The notes: generated from the sequence alone by a model not told the origin. 46,733 bases of DNA from Leptotrichia sp. oral taxon 215 str. W9775 (GCF_000469505.1 NZ_KI272841.1:106422-153154), one strand, 5' to 3'; counted from the stretch's first letter, positions 1 to 9,254 are shown. Translations and numbers: made by a program.

Positions 1-1442
1 CTATAAAAATAAAAGATGGAATGAAATGGTCTGATGGACAGCCAATAGTTGCAGATGATGTAATCTATCCTTATGAAGTAATAGGTAACAAAGATTACAC
101 TGGTGTAAGATATAGTGATGAGAGTGCCAAAATAGTAGGAATGGAAGAGTATAAAGCAGGAAAGGCATCCACAATTTCAGGAATTAAAAAAGTTGATGAC
201 AAGACAGTTGAAATTTCTTTTAAAGAAATGGGACAGGGAATCTTTACAGGTGGAAATGGGCTGCTGACTTATGCAATGCCTAAACATTATTTGAAGGATG
301 TACCTATAAAAGATCTTGAAAAATCAGAAAAAGTAAGAACAAAATTGGTAGTGGCAGGACCTTATACAATAAGCAGCATAGTGCCTGGAGAAAGTATAGA
401 ATTAAAAGCAAATCCTAATTATTTCAGAGGAAAACCTAAAACTGAAAAGGTTACAGTACAGGTTGTAAACTCACAGACAATAACTGCCGCTATGAAGTCA
501 GGAAAATATGATTTAGTATTTGATATTCCGACAGAATTATACAAAATTTATAAAGATTTTGATAATATAGAAACACTTGGAAGACAGGAACTTTATTATT
601 CATATTTAGGATTTAAAATGGGGAAATATGATAAGGCAAAGGGTGAAAATATAGTAAATCCTAATGCAAAAATGGCTGATTTAAAATTAAGACAGGCACT
701 TGCTTATGGACTTGATATAAATCAGATGGTAAAAGCTTTCTATGACGGATTAAGAGAAAAAGCGACTTCTTCTGTGCCACCTGTATTTGGAAAATATTAT
801 CCAAAAGATCTAGCAGGATTCCCTTATGATCCTGAAAAGGCTAAAAAACTTTTAGATGAAGCTGGATATAAAGATGTAAACGGTGACGGATACAGAGAAG
901 ATAAAAATGGAAAACCATTTGAAATAAAAATTGCCGCAATGTCAGGTGGAGATATAGCTGAACCATTAGTACAGTTCTATATACAGCAATGGAAAGAAAT
1001 AGGAATAAAAGGTGTTCTTGCAACAGGAAGACTTATAGAATTTAACAGTTTCTACGACAAAGTTGAAGCAGATGACCCTGAAATAGATGTATACTTTGCG
1101 GCATGGGGAGTTGGAACAAACTTAAGTCCGTTTGAAACGGCAGGACGTAAATCAATGTTCAATTATTCAAGATTTGCTTCAGAAGAAAATGATAAACTGA
1201 TGGCTGAAGTGGCAAGTCCTAAAACATTGACAGATCCTAACTATAAGCCGGAAGCTTATAAAAAATGGCAGGAATATTTTATAAATCAAGCAGTTGAAGT
1301 ACCTTTAACTTACAGATATCAATTATACCCTGTAAATAAACGTGTTAAAAACTTTGATGTAGCTTATGGTTTACAAAAACAAGGAAAAGGAATACACCTG
1401 GTTGAACTTACAGCTGCAGAACCTATAAAATCTAAAAAATAA
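1..1442 (+). CDS. Peptide ABC transporter substrate-binding protein, 5'-truncated by window edge
   Basis: This is the C-terminal part of a family 5 extracellular solute-binding protein (OppA/DppA type), which captures oligopeptides outside the cytoplasmic membrane for an ABC importer. The frame is open from base 3, and the residues before the first ATG (IKIKDG) join MKWSDGQPIVADDV to give the classic family 5 motif, so the ATG at 21 is internal and the true start lies outside the window. About 480 residues are visible. Typical features are the LRQALAYGLD segment and the 'FPYDPEKAKKLLDEAGY' block. The rest of the transporter is not in view and the ligand cannot be told from sequence. A terminator follows, so this is probably the last gene of its unit. 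Confidence 0.92.
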   Translation, partial: IKIKDGMKWSDGQPIVADDVIYPYEVIGNKDYTGVRYSDESAKIVGMEEYKAGKASTISGIKKVDDKTVEISFKEMGQGIFTGGNGLLTYAMPKHYLKDVPIKDLEKSEKVRTKLVVAGPYTISSIVPGESIELKANPNYFRGKPKTEKVTVQVVNSQTITAAMKSGKYDLVFDIPTELYKIYKDFDNIETLGRQELYYSYLGFKMGKYDKAKGENIVNPNAKMADLKLRQALAYGLDINQMVKAFYDGLREKATSSVPPVFGKYYPKDLAGFPYDPEKAKKLLDEAGYKDVNGDGYREDKNGKPFEIKIAAMSGGDIAEPLVQFYIQQWKEIGIKGVLATGRLIEFNSFYDKVEADDPEIDVYFAAWGVGTNLSPFETAGRKSMFNYSRFASEENDKLMAEVASPKTLTDPNYKPEAYKKWQEYFINQAVEVPLTYRYQLYPVNKRVKNFDVAYGLQKQGKGIHLVELTAAEPIKSKK

Positions 1443-1462
1443 TATTATAACTGAAACTGAAT

Positions 1463-1493
1463 GAGGGTGTAATAAATGCCCTCTTTCTTTTTT
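1463..1493 (+). terminator. Rho-independent terminator of the binding-protein gene
   Basis: GAGGG (1463-1467) pairs with CCCTC (1479-1483). The stem extends inward by three pairs, two of them G-T, around an AATAA loop. A T-rich tract (1484-1493) follows directly. Confidence 0.8.
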
Positions 1494-1617
1494 CCAGATA
1501 CTGAAATATGGAGCTGTAAAATTAAAAGTTGTAAAATAAAGAAAATATTGATTAAATCATTAAAAAATGATAGAATTTTAACAGAAAAAATTAAGTTATG
1601 AGAGGAGAAATAAGTTA

Positions 1618-2433
1618 ATGGATGAATTGAGAAAATTATTAAAGGAAGGAAAGCTTACTTTTAGACAGTACTTTATAGTAGCATATGAATTATTTAAGGA
1701 AATGATTAAAAATGATAATAAGGAAATAATAGTATTATATGTCCTTTATTTGGCAACTGTATTTTTTGTTGTAAGTCAGAATCCTTTATTCGGAATGCTT
1801 ACTGGTATAGTAACACTTGTAGCTATATCTAGAATATGGTTATTATACAAAAAAGTGATTTTTAAAATAGAAGAAAGGGAATATGATAACAACGGTAATC
1901 TAAGAAAAATATTTGCACTGCTAGGTTTTTCAGCATTAATTGGATTTATACTGGCAGTAATGTTTATGCATTATATCTTCAGTCTTGGAATCGAAAGATT
2001 GTCAAGTACAGATCAGATAAGTTTACTTTCTGAAATGAGAAATCCAATTATAATATTGGTAGTTATAATGCTTCTTATACAAATATGTATTTTATATTTT
2101 ATTCCAGTGTATATGTCAAGAAGAGGCGGTTTCTGGGAATCCTTCAGATATAATTTATATCTTTCCAAAGGAAATAAAATGAAGGTGTTCATACCAATAT
2201 TTGTTATTGGGGCATTAAATGTTGGAATAGGACAGACTTTAGGTAGATTGGGAATTATAGGAATTTTTTTGAGCACAGTTCTGACAGTGACGCTTAATAT
2301 ATTTAAAGTAATACTGCTGTCAATTATTTATCTTAATGTGGAATATACAAGTGAAATACCTGAAGAATTTTCTTATCTTATAGGTAAAGAAGAAGAAACT
2401 TATAATGTAGTAGAAGATAAAATAGAAGAATAA
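1618..2433 (+). CDS. Multi-pass membrane protein of unknown function
   Basis: This 271-residue protein is not recognised with confidence. Hydrophobic stretches near residues 40-60, 60-76, 100-122, 142-164, 190-207 and 210-238 suggest five or six membrane spans, with a charged N-terminus (MDELRKLLKEGKLTFRQYF) and an acidic C-terminal tail. The arrangement loosely recalls membrane domains such as DUF975 or the GPDPase membrane domain, but no diagnostic motif settles it. AGAGGAG at 1601-1607 supports the ATG at 1618. It appears to be a single-gene unit between two terminators, converging on the NlpC/P60 gene. No catalytic residues are evident. Confidence 0.6.
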   Translation: MDELRKLLKEGKLTFRQYFIVAYELFKEMIKNDNKEIIVLYVLYLATVFFVVSQNPLFGMLTGIVTLVAISRIWLLYKKVIFKIEEREYDNNGNLRKIFALLGFSALIGFILAVMFMHYIFSLGIERLSSTDQISLLSEMRNPIIILVVIMLLIQICILYFIPVYMSRRGGFWESFRYNLYLSKGNKMKVFIPIFVIGALNVGIGQTLGRLGIIGIFLSTVLTVTLNIFKVILLSIIYLNVEYTSEIPEEFSYLIGKEEETYNVVEDKIEE

Positions 2434-2445
2434 AAGGTAATAATA

Positions 2446-2500
2446 AAAAAACTGTTTCAAGTTTTCAGATTTTAAATATATCTGGCTGAAACAGTTTTTA
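2446..2500. terminator. Bidirectional terminator between convergent genes
   Basis: ACTGTTTCA (2451-2459) pairs perfectly with TGAAACAGT (2487-2495), and the stem extends into flanking A and T runs, giving a usable T-tract on both strands. A small inner hairpin (CAGAT/ATCTG, 2466-2484) sits in the loop. It lies between the converging genes ending at 2433 and 2519. Confidence 0.85.
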
Positions 2501-2518
2501 TTATATTATAGCTATTAT

Positions 2519-3196
2519 TTATACATTTGCACTTGCAGTATCAACTCTCACACCATGTACAAAATATTTTGACCAGTAGGAGTGTTCCAATGAAGATAAT
2601 ATAACTCCTTTTGAGGAAGAAGCATTTATGAACAATGAATTTCCTAGATAAACAGCTGTATGATTATATTTTCCATCAGGTCTGAAGTACAAAATATCTC
2701 CAGGTTTCAAATTATGTCTTGAAACATGTCTTCCTACTTTAATCTGATCTTTTGTAACTCTAGGTAATTCAAAACTGAATACTTCACGATAAACTCTACG
2801 TGTTAAGGCAGAACAGTCAATTCCTCTGCTTGAATCTCCACCAAATGCATATCTTGTCCCTTTCCAGTTTTCAAATGATTTTAAAAGGGCATTCTGCAAC
2901 TTGACTGTACGTATTTCAGAACTTGTACCGCTAATTAAAAGTCTCTGATTTTTCTCCTGCAGTTCGTTAATTTTAGTAATAACTAAACTATCATTACTAA
3001 ATCTGTTTTTTAAATTTTGATTGTCTGATTTGTGCTCCCTGTCATCTTCTTTTCTGCTAGCAGTTGCATCTGCATTTTCAGGATCTGTCTTAACTTTATT
3101 ATTTCCTTTTTTAGAGCTTAAATTCTCCTGTAAAGTTGAACAGTTCATTGCAAATAAGGAAAGCGAAGCCATCAGAATAACATTTTTCTTTTTCAT
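2519..3196 (-). CDS. NlpC/P60-family lipoprotein, probable peptidoglycan endopeptidase
   Basis: This 225-residue protein should be exported and cleave peptide stems of peptidoglycan. The N-terminus (KKKNVILMASLSLFAMNC) looks like a lipoprotein signal with Cys19 as the lipidation site, although Ala-Met-Asn before the Cys is a poor lipobox. Residues 25-105 are a charged linker with possible coiled coil. The NlpC/P60 domain spans about 106-215: catalytic Cys128 in GIDCSAL, His179 in NHTAVYLGN and Asn191 as the third polar residue. AGAAAGGAAAAG precedes the start. It lies 30 bp downstream of dtd on the same strand, so the two may be co-transcribed. The fold assignment is firm; substrate specificity is unknown. 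Confidence 0.88.
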   Translation of the reverse strand: MKKKNVILMASLSLFAMNCSTLQENLSSKKGNNKVKTDPENADATASRKEDDREHKSDNQNLKNRFSNDSLVITKINELQEKNQRLLISGTSSEIRTVKLQNALLKSFENWKGTRYAFGGDSSRGIDCSALTRRVYREVFSFELPRVTKDQIKVGRHVSRHNLKPGDILYFRPDGKYNHTAVYLGNSLFINASSSKGVILSSLEHSYWSKYFVHGVRVDTASANV

Positions 3197-3226
3197 AATA
3201 ACTTTTCCTTTCTGAAGTTTTTAGCT

Positions 3227-3664
3227 TTAAGATTCTATAATTAAATTTATTGGACCATCATTTATTGACTCTATTTCCATATATTGCTGGAATTCCCCTG
3301 TTTTGAAGGGTACATCTGTTTCTGAAAGTTTTTCAACAAAAAGGTCATATATTTTTTTAGCTTTTTCTGCAGGTGCTGAATTTAAATAATCCGGTCTTCT
3401 GCCTTTTTTTGTATTTCCATAGATTGTAAAATTACTTACAATTAGCAGTTCCCCTTTGATATCCTGTACAGATAAATTTAATTTACCGTTTTCATCATCA
3501 AAAATTCTCAAATGAATCAGCTTGTCAACGCAGTAATTAATATCTTTAATGTCATCTTCATGTGTAATACCCAGGTATGCAACTATTCCTCTGTTAATTT
3601 CACATTTAAAATTGTTATTAACAGACATTTTTGCAGACTTTACCCTTTGTATAATTAATTTCAT
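3227..3664 (-). CDS. dtd: D-aminoacyl-tRNA deacylase
   Basis: Dtd hydrolyses D-aminoacyl-tRNAs (and glycine mischarged on tRNA-Ala), proofreading chirality in the cytoplasm. The 145-residue protein matches the family end to end: MKLIIQRVKSAKMSV at the start, LRIFDDENGKLNLSV, the SNFTIYG equivalent of the SQFTLY active-site motif, KKGRRPDY, and a C-terminal NDGPINLI with the Gly-cisPro motif. An upstream in-frame GTG at 3673 would add three residues (MVF), but the Shine-Dalgarno AGGTGG overlaps that GTG and sits at normal distance from the ATG at 3664, so the ATG is preferred. The lipoprotein gene follows 30 bp downstream. Confidence 0.95.
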   Translation of the reverse strand: MKLIIQRVKSAKMSVNNNFKCEINRGIVAYLGITHEDDIKDINYCVDKLIHLRIFDDENGKLNLSVQDIKGELLIVSNFTIYGNTKKGRRPDYLNSAPAEKAKKIYDLFVEKLSETDVPFKTGEFQQYMEIESINDGPINLIIES

Positions 3665-3955
3665 AAAAACCACCTGTAAAAAAATGTATTTCTGTTATTT
3701 TATTTTATAAATATTCTAAGGATTTGTCAAGCTTTTTCTTATAAATTCATTTAAAATTTTATTTGAAAATACATATAAAAAAGTGTTAGCTAAGTATTTT
3801 ATAAGCTTAAGCAAATAATAAGGCTATACTGTAGTCTATAGAAAGTAGAAAGAATATCTAAATACTCTTGCAATTTAAGGGAAAAAAATATATAATATTT
3901 AATAAAATTAAATAAGCTTTAAGCTATAAAAAATAATGAAAGGAGAATATTGACA

Positions 3956-4879
3956 ATGCCTATAAAAATACCAAATAATTTGCCAGCTGTAAATATTTTA
4001 GCAAAGGAGAATATTTTTGTAATGAACGAAGCAAGAGCATTGTCGCAAGATATTCGGCCTTTGAAATTTGTGATAGTAAATCTGATGCCTACAAAAATAG
4101 AGACAGAAACCCAGCTTTTAAGATTGTTGAGTAACACTCCCCTTCAGATGGAGGTAACACTATTAAAGATGGACAGCTATGTGTCAAAAAATATTTCAGA
4201 GGAACATATGGAAAATTTCTATAAGACTTTTAATGACATAAAAAATGAAAAATTTGATGGGCTTATAATTACCGGAGCTCCTGTGGAAACTCTTGAATTT
4301 GAAAAAGTTGATTACTGGAAGGAACTTACAGAAATTTTAGAATGGAGCAACAAACATGTTTTTTCAACATTGTACATATGCTGGGGAGCACAGGCGGGAC
4401 TTTATTATCATTATGGAATAAAAAAATATCCCCTCAATGAAAAGCTTTTTGGAATATATCCTTTAAAGCTTGATGACAGCAGCATAGGACTTTTTAGGGG
4501 ATTTGACGAAGTATTCTATATGCCGCAGTCAAGACATACAGAAGTAAAGGAAGAAGATATAAATAAAATTGAGGAACTTGAAATATTGGCAAAATCTCCT
4601 GAAGCAGGAGTTTCAATTGTGAGAACAAAGGATAAAAGAAGGATATTTGTTACAGGGCATATGGAATATGACAGAATGACCCTTGCATCTGAATATGAAA
4701 GAGATGTTAAATTAGGCAAGGAAATAAGCGTTCCATTTAATTATTATCCGGAAGATGATCCGAAGAAAACTCCTTTATTCAAGTGGAGGGGACATGCAAA
4801 CCTTTTCTTTATAAACTGGATTAACCACCATGTTTATCAGGAAACTCCTTATAATCTGGATGAGCTGGAAGAAATGTAA
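3956..4879 (+). CDS. metA: Homoserine O-acyltransferase (MetA family), predicted acetyl-CoA-specific
   Basis: MetA acylates homoserine in the first committed step of methionine synthesis. The 308-residue sequence aligns over its whole length with the family. Cys142 (LYICWGAQAG) is the catalytic nucleophile; His235 and Glu237 (FVTGHMEYDR) complete the active site. Residue 111 is Glu (TGAPVETLEF); in characterised family members Glu111 goes with acetyl-CoA use and Gly111, as in E. coli, with succinyl-CoA, so homoserine O-acetyltransferase is the likely activity. An in-frame TTG at 3950 would add two residues, but AGGAGA at 3941-3946 and the conserved MPIKIP start favour the ATG at 3956. No SAM riboswitch or T-box was recognised in the 290-bp upstream gap. 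Confidence 0.95.
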   Translation: MPIKIPNNLPAVNILAKENIFVMNEARALSQDIRPLKFVIVNLMPTKIETETQLLRLLSNTPLQMEVTLLKMDSYVSKNISEEHMENFYKTFNDIKNEKFDGLIITGAPVETLEFEKVDYWKELTEILEWSNKHVFSTLYICWGAQAGLYYHYGIKKYPLNEKLFGIYPLKLDDSSIGLFRGFDEVFYMPQSRHTEVKEEDINKIEELEILAKSPEAGVSIVRTKDKRRIFVTGHMEYDRMTLASEYERDVKLGKEISVPFNYYPEDDPKKTPLFKWRGHANLFFINWINHHVYQETPYNLDELEEM

Positions 4880-4918
4880 GTTTAGAACAATATGAAATAT
4901 GAATCAGAAGGAGAGATT

Positions 4919-5605
4919 ATGGAAACTACAGGAGAAATATTGGAAAAATATATCAGAAGAAAGATATCCCAGGTAGAACTTTCTAAGCTGATAGGAGTTT
5001 CTCCACAATACATAAGTAATATTATAAATGACCTGAAAGGACCGTCAGAAAATTTTCTGGATAAGTTCTATAAAATATTTGATGTGTCGGATGAAGATAA
5101 AAAGAAAATTTCTGAATATGAGGAACTTAGAAGATTACCAAAAAAAATTCAGGAGGAAATCACTCTTTTTAGACAGGATGAGATAATACAGGAAAAAAAG
5201 CATAAACTTCCTGTAAGTAATATTGTACTGGATGGTGAAATTCTTCCAAATGACGAAATATATTTCTTCAATGAAAAGGAGATACAGATTTTCCCTAAAT
5301 TTGAAGGAGATGACGAAGATCTTTTTTCAATAATAGTGAAATCTGATAATTATGAACCAAAATTTCACTATTTGGATACTTTAATCTTTTCAAAACAAAA
5401 AAAAATTAATTTTGAAGAGTTACATAAAAAATATTGTCTTGTTGAATATGAAAATAAGAAGTATATAAAAAATGTTGAATATGTTGAAGATACAATAATT
5501 TTAAAAGCTTTAAACGAAAAAGAAGATACAATGATTTTTCCTAAAGGAACATATTATAATTTGAGAATATTAGGAATATTGAAGGGGTGTCTTCATCTAT
5601 ATTAA
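4919..5605 (+). CDS. XRE-type HTH regulator with S24/LexA-like C-terminal domain
   Basis: This 228-residue protein probably binds DNA. Residues about 5-60 form a Cro/CI-type helix-turn-helix (KISQVELSKLIGVSPQYISNIIND). The C-terminal half (about 110-228) resembles the dimerisation/peptidase fold of CI and LexA. At the place of the usual GDSM motif it has SDNYEP, so the nucleophilic serine is replaced by Asn and self-cleavage is unlikely. The first in-frame ATG is at 4892, but AGAAGGAGA at 4906-4914 points to the ATG at 4919. It begins 39 bp after metA, so the two may share a transcript. Target genes are unknown. Confidence 0.72.
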   Translation: METTGEILEKYIRRKISQVELSKLIGVSPQYISNIINDLKGPSENFLDKFYKIFDVSDEDKKKISEYEELRRLPKKIQEEITLFRQDEIIQEKKHKLPVSNIVLDGEILPNDEIYFFNEKEIQIFPKFEGDDEDLFSIIVKSDNYEPKFHYLDTLIFSKQKKINFEELHKKYCLVEYENKKYIKNVEYVEDTIILKALNEKEDTMIFPKGTYYNLRILGILKGCLHLY

Positions 5606-5754
5606 TATAAATTATTAATATAAAAAACTTATATTATATATATTGTATATTGTAGATGATATATATGAAAATATAGTAGATTTTTTTACCAATTTATTAT
5701 AAAATTATATGTGAATATATATTGAGAAATGATTTAAAAGAAATAGGAGTTGAA

Positions 5755-7290
5755 ATGAGAAAAAATAAATTAGCCTTGTTTACTTTTGCATTGGCAGCAT
5801 TTAATTTTGCAGGAAAATCAAGTGAAAAAATATCATTACCGAAGGAATATACAGAAAATATACAGGTAAATGGTTACGATATCTATGAGACAGAATATGA
5901 TTTTGATAATGATGGAACACCTGAAAAAATAGTGATAAACAGGAAAAGTGACAGTATCATAGCAAAGGGAGGACTGGCTTCAATTTATACGTTGCAGGAT
6001 GGTAAGTATGCACTTACTTATCAGATTCCTCTGAAAAATGAAGCAACTGCATTTTCTTTTGAAAATACTGAAAAAACATTGAAAAGTATAAAAGATTATT
6101 ATGGAGAATATTCTAAAGGAATAGAAAAGGGAGAGGTAAGAGTAGTAAATCTGTTTGGTGACAATACAAATGAAAACGTATCAGTAAACCTTAAATATGA
6201 TAAAAATTCTCTTAAAGATTTGGAGAACTTTCTTTTTATTGGGCATTCAGAAGTGCTGAGGGAATCACCGAGTAATTCATCACCTGGAGTCGCCACTTTG
6301 AAATATAGGGATAAGCCTAAGTTATTGCTGGAATTTACGTCTTTAAAAGATAATACAAGCCAGAAATGGTACCTTGCGGAATTTGGTAAGGAGTCAAAGG
6401 TAAAGGGTTATATACAGGAAAATAGTAAGGTTATAAAAAGAGGATTCTATTGGGATAAAATGGTTTCCAAAATGGAAAAAATAAATGCTTTTGTTTCAGA
6501 TACGCTTGAAAAAAAGGAAGATATCTATATTGTTACTGAATACAGACCGTTGGCAAATGATTATTACAGTAAAAAAGACAAATTTGGGAATAGAAGCAAC
6601 CAAAGTATAAAGGGATATGTAAATTCCAATAAAGAAGGAGAATACATAAATATACCGGATAGGACGCTTCTTAGAGTTTTAGGTGAAGAAAATGGTATGG
6701 TAAAAATAGAAACACCAATGTATGGAGGCCCATATTATATTGAAAAGAAAAATAATAACATACAGAAATCAGGTATAACATCTAAAATAAATAAGTTTGT
6801 TGCAATAGATCCGGAAAGTCAGACGGAAGCCATATTTGAAAGAGAAAATGATACCAATAAATTTAATATTGTAACTTATTCTTTTGTAACAACAGGAGTA
6901 GATAACGGATACTCATCATATGAAACACCGCATGGAGCTTTCCTTGTGGCATTTACCAGACCTTATATGCTATTTACGGGACATGCCAGGGAAGGGGATA
7001 CACGTAAAAGTGCAGGAAAAGAAGGACTTGTAATAGCAGGAGAAGCCAATTATGCAGTAAGATTTAGTGGTGGTGCATACATGCATGGAATTCCGGCTGC
7101 ATACGGAGCATCAAAGTCAACAAAAGCTTATACTGCAGGAAAAATAGGAACGTATAAGGAATCACATAAATGTGTAAGACATTATGATGACCAGATTGAA
7201 TATATAGTAAAATGGATAAATGCGGACAGTCAAAAAAAGGAAAAGGAAAATACAATACCAGCAGAGCCGGTAGTAGTAGTGGTCTTATAA
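5755..7290 (+). CDS. L,D-transpeptidase (YkuD) with SH3-like domain, paralogue 1
   Basis: This 511-residue exported protein probably cross-links peptidoglycan or attaches proteins to it through a Cys-dependent L,D-transpeptidase domain. A signal peptide covers about residues 1-22. An acidic DFDNDGTPEK segment recalls VCBS/EF-hand-like repeats. A bacterial SH3-like region lies near 155-225. The catalytic domain spans about 365-490: His444 (YMHG) and a SHKCVRH motif with Cys473. YkuD enzymes usually have SHGC; here Lys replaces Gly. An in-frame TTG at 5722 lacks support, whereas AGGAG at 5745-5749 supports the ATG at 5755. Its paralogue follows 85 bp downstream, which suggests tandem duplication. 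Confidence 0.82.
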   Translation: MRKNKLALFTFALAAFNFAGKSSEKISLPKEYTENIQVNGYDIYETEYDFDNDGTPEKIVINRKSDSIIAKGGLASIYTLQDGKYALTYQIPLKNEATAFSFENTEKTLKSIKDYYGEYSKGIEKGEVRVVNLFGDNTNENVSVNLKYDKNSLKDLENFLFIGHSEVLRESPSNSSPGVATLKYRDKPKLLLEFTSLKDNTSQKWYLAEFGKESKVKGYIQENSKVIKRGFYWDKMVSKMEKINAFVSDTLEKKEDIYIVTEYRPLANDYYSKKDKFGNRSNQSIKGYVNSNKEGEYINIPDRTLLRVLGEENGMVKIETPMYGGPYYIEKKNNNIQKSGITSKINKFVAIDPESQTEAIFERENDTNKFNIVTYSFVTTGVDNGYSSYETPHGAFLVAFTRPYMLFTGHAREGDTRKSAGKEGLVIAGEANYAVRFSGGAYMHGIPAAYGASKSTKAYTAGKIGTYKESHKCVRHYDDQIEYIVKWINADSQKKEKENTIPAEPVVVVVL

Positions 7291-7375
7291 TAAACAAATT
7301 TAGAAATTTTAATATTATAGCTAAAGTTAAAAAAATTCATAAAAATATTTCACAAATTTGGAAATGAGGTAAAGT

Positions 7376-9160
7376 ATGAAAGGTACTAAGAAAATTATTC
7401 TATTATTTTTTCTTATGATTTTATCTGTGTATGGAAACGTCGCAGGTAATCCTGTAACTAGTGGAAATACTGCAGAAAAAACAGAAGAAAAGAAGGAATG
7501 GAAATCGAATGAACTTAAACCGGATTTAGATAAGGACGGTAAGAAGGATAAACTAGTTATTATGTATCTGATTGAACCGGATAGGGTTGTAACTAAGTTT
7601 ATTCCATATATAACAGATGATAAAGGAAAGTCTGTAAAAGGAAAAGAAGTTGAAAAAATATTTGGGAAATCAAATTTCGATAATGATTTTGGTAATTTTA
7701 TGACTAGCTTTATAGATAGTTATCCTAAAAAAGAAGTAGCAAAATCTAGCTCTGATTCCAATACAGAGCCAAAAAAAGAAAATATCAAAAAAGCAGAAAC
7801 TGAAAAGAAAACAGAAGAAAAGAAGCTAGCAGAGAAAACACCAGCTGTAGCTGAAAAAAAGCCTTCTACAGCTGAAAAAGCACCTGCGGAAAAAGCACCT
7901 GATGTAACAGAAAAAAATGATGTTCCTGAAGATTTAAAGAAAGAGGATAACATAACTAATGTACCTCAGAATACGGATACAGATATAAAATCTAAGGACA
8001 ATGTGGTAGATGAAGGTAAACAGCCTGCAAAAAATATTAAAGGGCCTTATACTTATATTAATTACTATGTAAAAGAAAGACCAAAAAATTTAACTTTCAA
8101 CTATAAATATGACAAAAATTCTCCTAAAGATATGGATGACTTCGTATTTATAAAGACAGCAACAGCAGTAAGAAAAGAGCCAAATACAAAATCAGGAGTT
8201 CTAAAGAATGCCGCCTACAGTCACAAATATAAAGTTATTGGAAAAGTTAAGACGAATGTACCTGGTGGAACTGCAGAATGGTATGAAGTTTATTTTGATG
8301 GTAAACTTGGGTATGTTTTAGCTGCAAATGCAATAAAGAGGGAATTTGACTGGAATGACATGATGAAAAGGGCTGAAAAAACTAATAACTTTATAAAGGA
8401 AGCAGTTGCAAAAAATCAGAAAATTTATGTTTTAGATGATTATACTCCATTAGGTGGAGGTAACGGTTCAAGCAAGGATAAGTATGGTAATAAAGAAAAT
8501 CAGAGTGAAAGAGGATATTTAAGTTCTTCATTTAAGGAATTTATAAATATTCCTGACAGATCAATCATGACAATAACTGAAGAAACTGATAAGTATATAA
8601 AGGTAAAAATAGATGTTTATGATGATAAGGAATATTATCTTCAGAAATCAAACAAGAAACTTCTGAAGGATTCAGGAATCAAGGAAGAAGTTTCAAGATT
8701 CATTTATGTTGATAGACATAGCCAGAATGAAATGATAATAGAAAAAAATAAAGATACAAACAGTTGGAATGTTGTAACAAGTTCTTTTGTAACAACAGGA
8801 AAAGATGGAAATGGCTCATATGCAACACCTTATGGAGTATTCCATGTAGCTTATTCAAAACCTGTAATGCAGTATACAGGTTCTGCAGGAACAGTGGTAG
8901 GAGATGCTAAAAATGCCGTAAGATTCAGTGGTGGAGGATATATGCACAGTATACCTTCATTATTTGAGCCAAAGGAAACAAGAAATCAGAGAAAAGCTGT
9001 AACAGCAAAGAAAATAGGAACTTATCCTGAATCGCATAAATGTATAAGACATTATGATGATCAAATAAAGTTTATATATGACTGGCTTGGAAATGCTTCG
9101 CCTGGAGATAAGAACGGTTTCAGAGTACCTGAAGTTCCAACAGTTATGCTTGTAAAATAG
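7376..9160 (+). CDS. L,D-transpeptidase (YkuD) with SH3-like domain, paralogue 2
   Basis: This 594-residue paralogue of the preceding gene has the same order: signal peptide (about 1-24), acidic DLDKDGKKDK segment, SH3-like region (about 258-325) and a YkuD domain (about 465-580). His524 lies in YMHS and Cys556 in SHKCIRH, so Lys replaces the usual Gly in SHGC, as in the paralogue. It differs by a Lys/Glu/Ala/Pro-rich linker at about 115-215 containing short AEK-type repeats, typical of a flexible spacer crossing the periplasm or wall. GAGGT upstream supports the ATG. Conserved catalytic residues suggest that both copies are active. Whether they form 3-3 cross-links or anchor proteins cannot be told. 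Confidence 0.82.
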   Translation: MKGTKKIILLFFLMILSVYGNVAGNPVTSGNTAEKTEEKKEWKSNELKPDLDKDGKKDKLVIMYLIEPDRVVTKFIPYITDDKGKSVKGKEVEKIFGKSNFDNDFGNFMTSFIDSYPKKEVAKSSSDSNTEPKKENIKKAETEKKTEEKKLAEKTPAVAEKKPSTAEKAPAEKAPDVTEKNDVPEDLKKEDNITNVPQNTDTDIKSKDNVVDEGKQPAKNIKGPYTYINYYVKERPKNLTFNYKYDKNSPKDMDDFVFIKTATAVRKEPNTKSGVLKNAAYSHKYKVIGKVKTNVPGGTAEWYEVYFDGKLGYVLAANAIKREFDWNDMMKRAEKTNNFIKEAVAKNQKIYVLDDYTPLGGGNGSSKDKYGNKENQSERGYLSSSFKEFINIPDRSIMTITEETDKYIKVKIDVYDDKEYYLQKSNKKLLKDSGIKEEVSRFIYVDRHSQNEMIIEKNKDTNSWNVVTSSFVTTGKDGNGSYATPYGVFHVAYSKPVMQYTGSAGTVVGDAKNAVRFSGGGYMHSIPSLFEPKETRNQRKAVTAKKIGTYPESHKCIRHYDDQIKFIYDWLGNASPGDKNGFRVPEVPTVMLVK

Positions 9161-9190
9161 CTCTAAACGATAAAATAATATTTAGGAAGG

Positions 9191-9230
9191 ATATTCGGGG
9201 TATTCATTTAAAAGTGGGTATCCCGTATGT
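9191..9230 (+). other. Leader hairpin upstream of the aminotransferase
   Basis: CGGGGTAT (9196-9203) pairs with GTATCCCG (9218-9225), including two G-T pairs, and the stem continues outward past one mismatch. No T-tract follows, so it is not an ordinary terminator. It lies about 25 nt before the aminotransferase Shine-Dalgarno; any regulatory role is conjecture. Confidence 0.35.
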
Positions 9231-9254
9231 TTATATATAAAAGAGGTGAGTAAT

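Noticed and set aside
3674..3955. SAM riboswitch or T-box upstream of metA
   Set aside because: No SAM-I core, no T-box AGGGTGG-like motif and no terminator hairpin were seen in this gap.
7720..7953. 77-codon minus-strand ORF opposite the Lys/Ala/Glu linker of the second L,D-transpeptidase
   Set aside because: Its Ser/Phe-rich repetitive product is the expected antisense of the AEK repeats.
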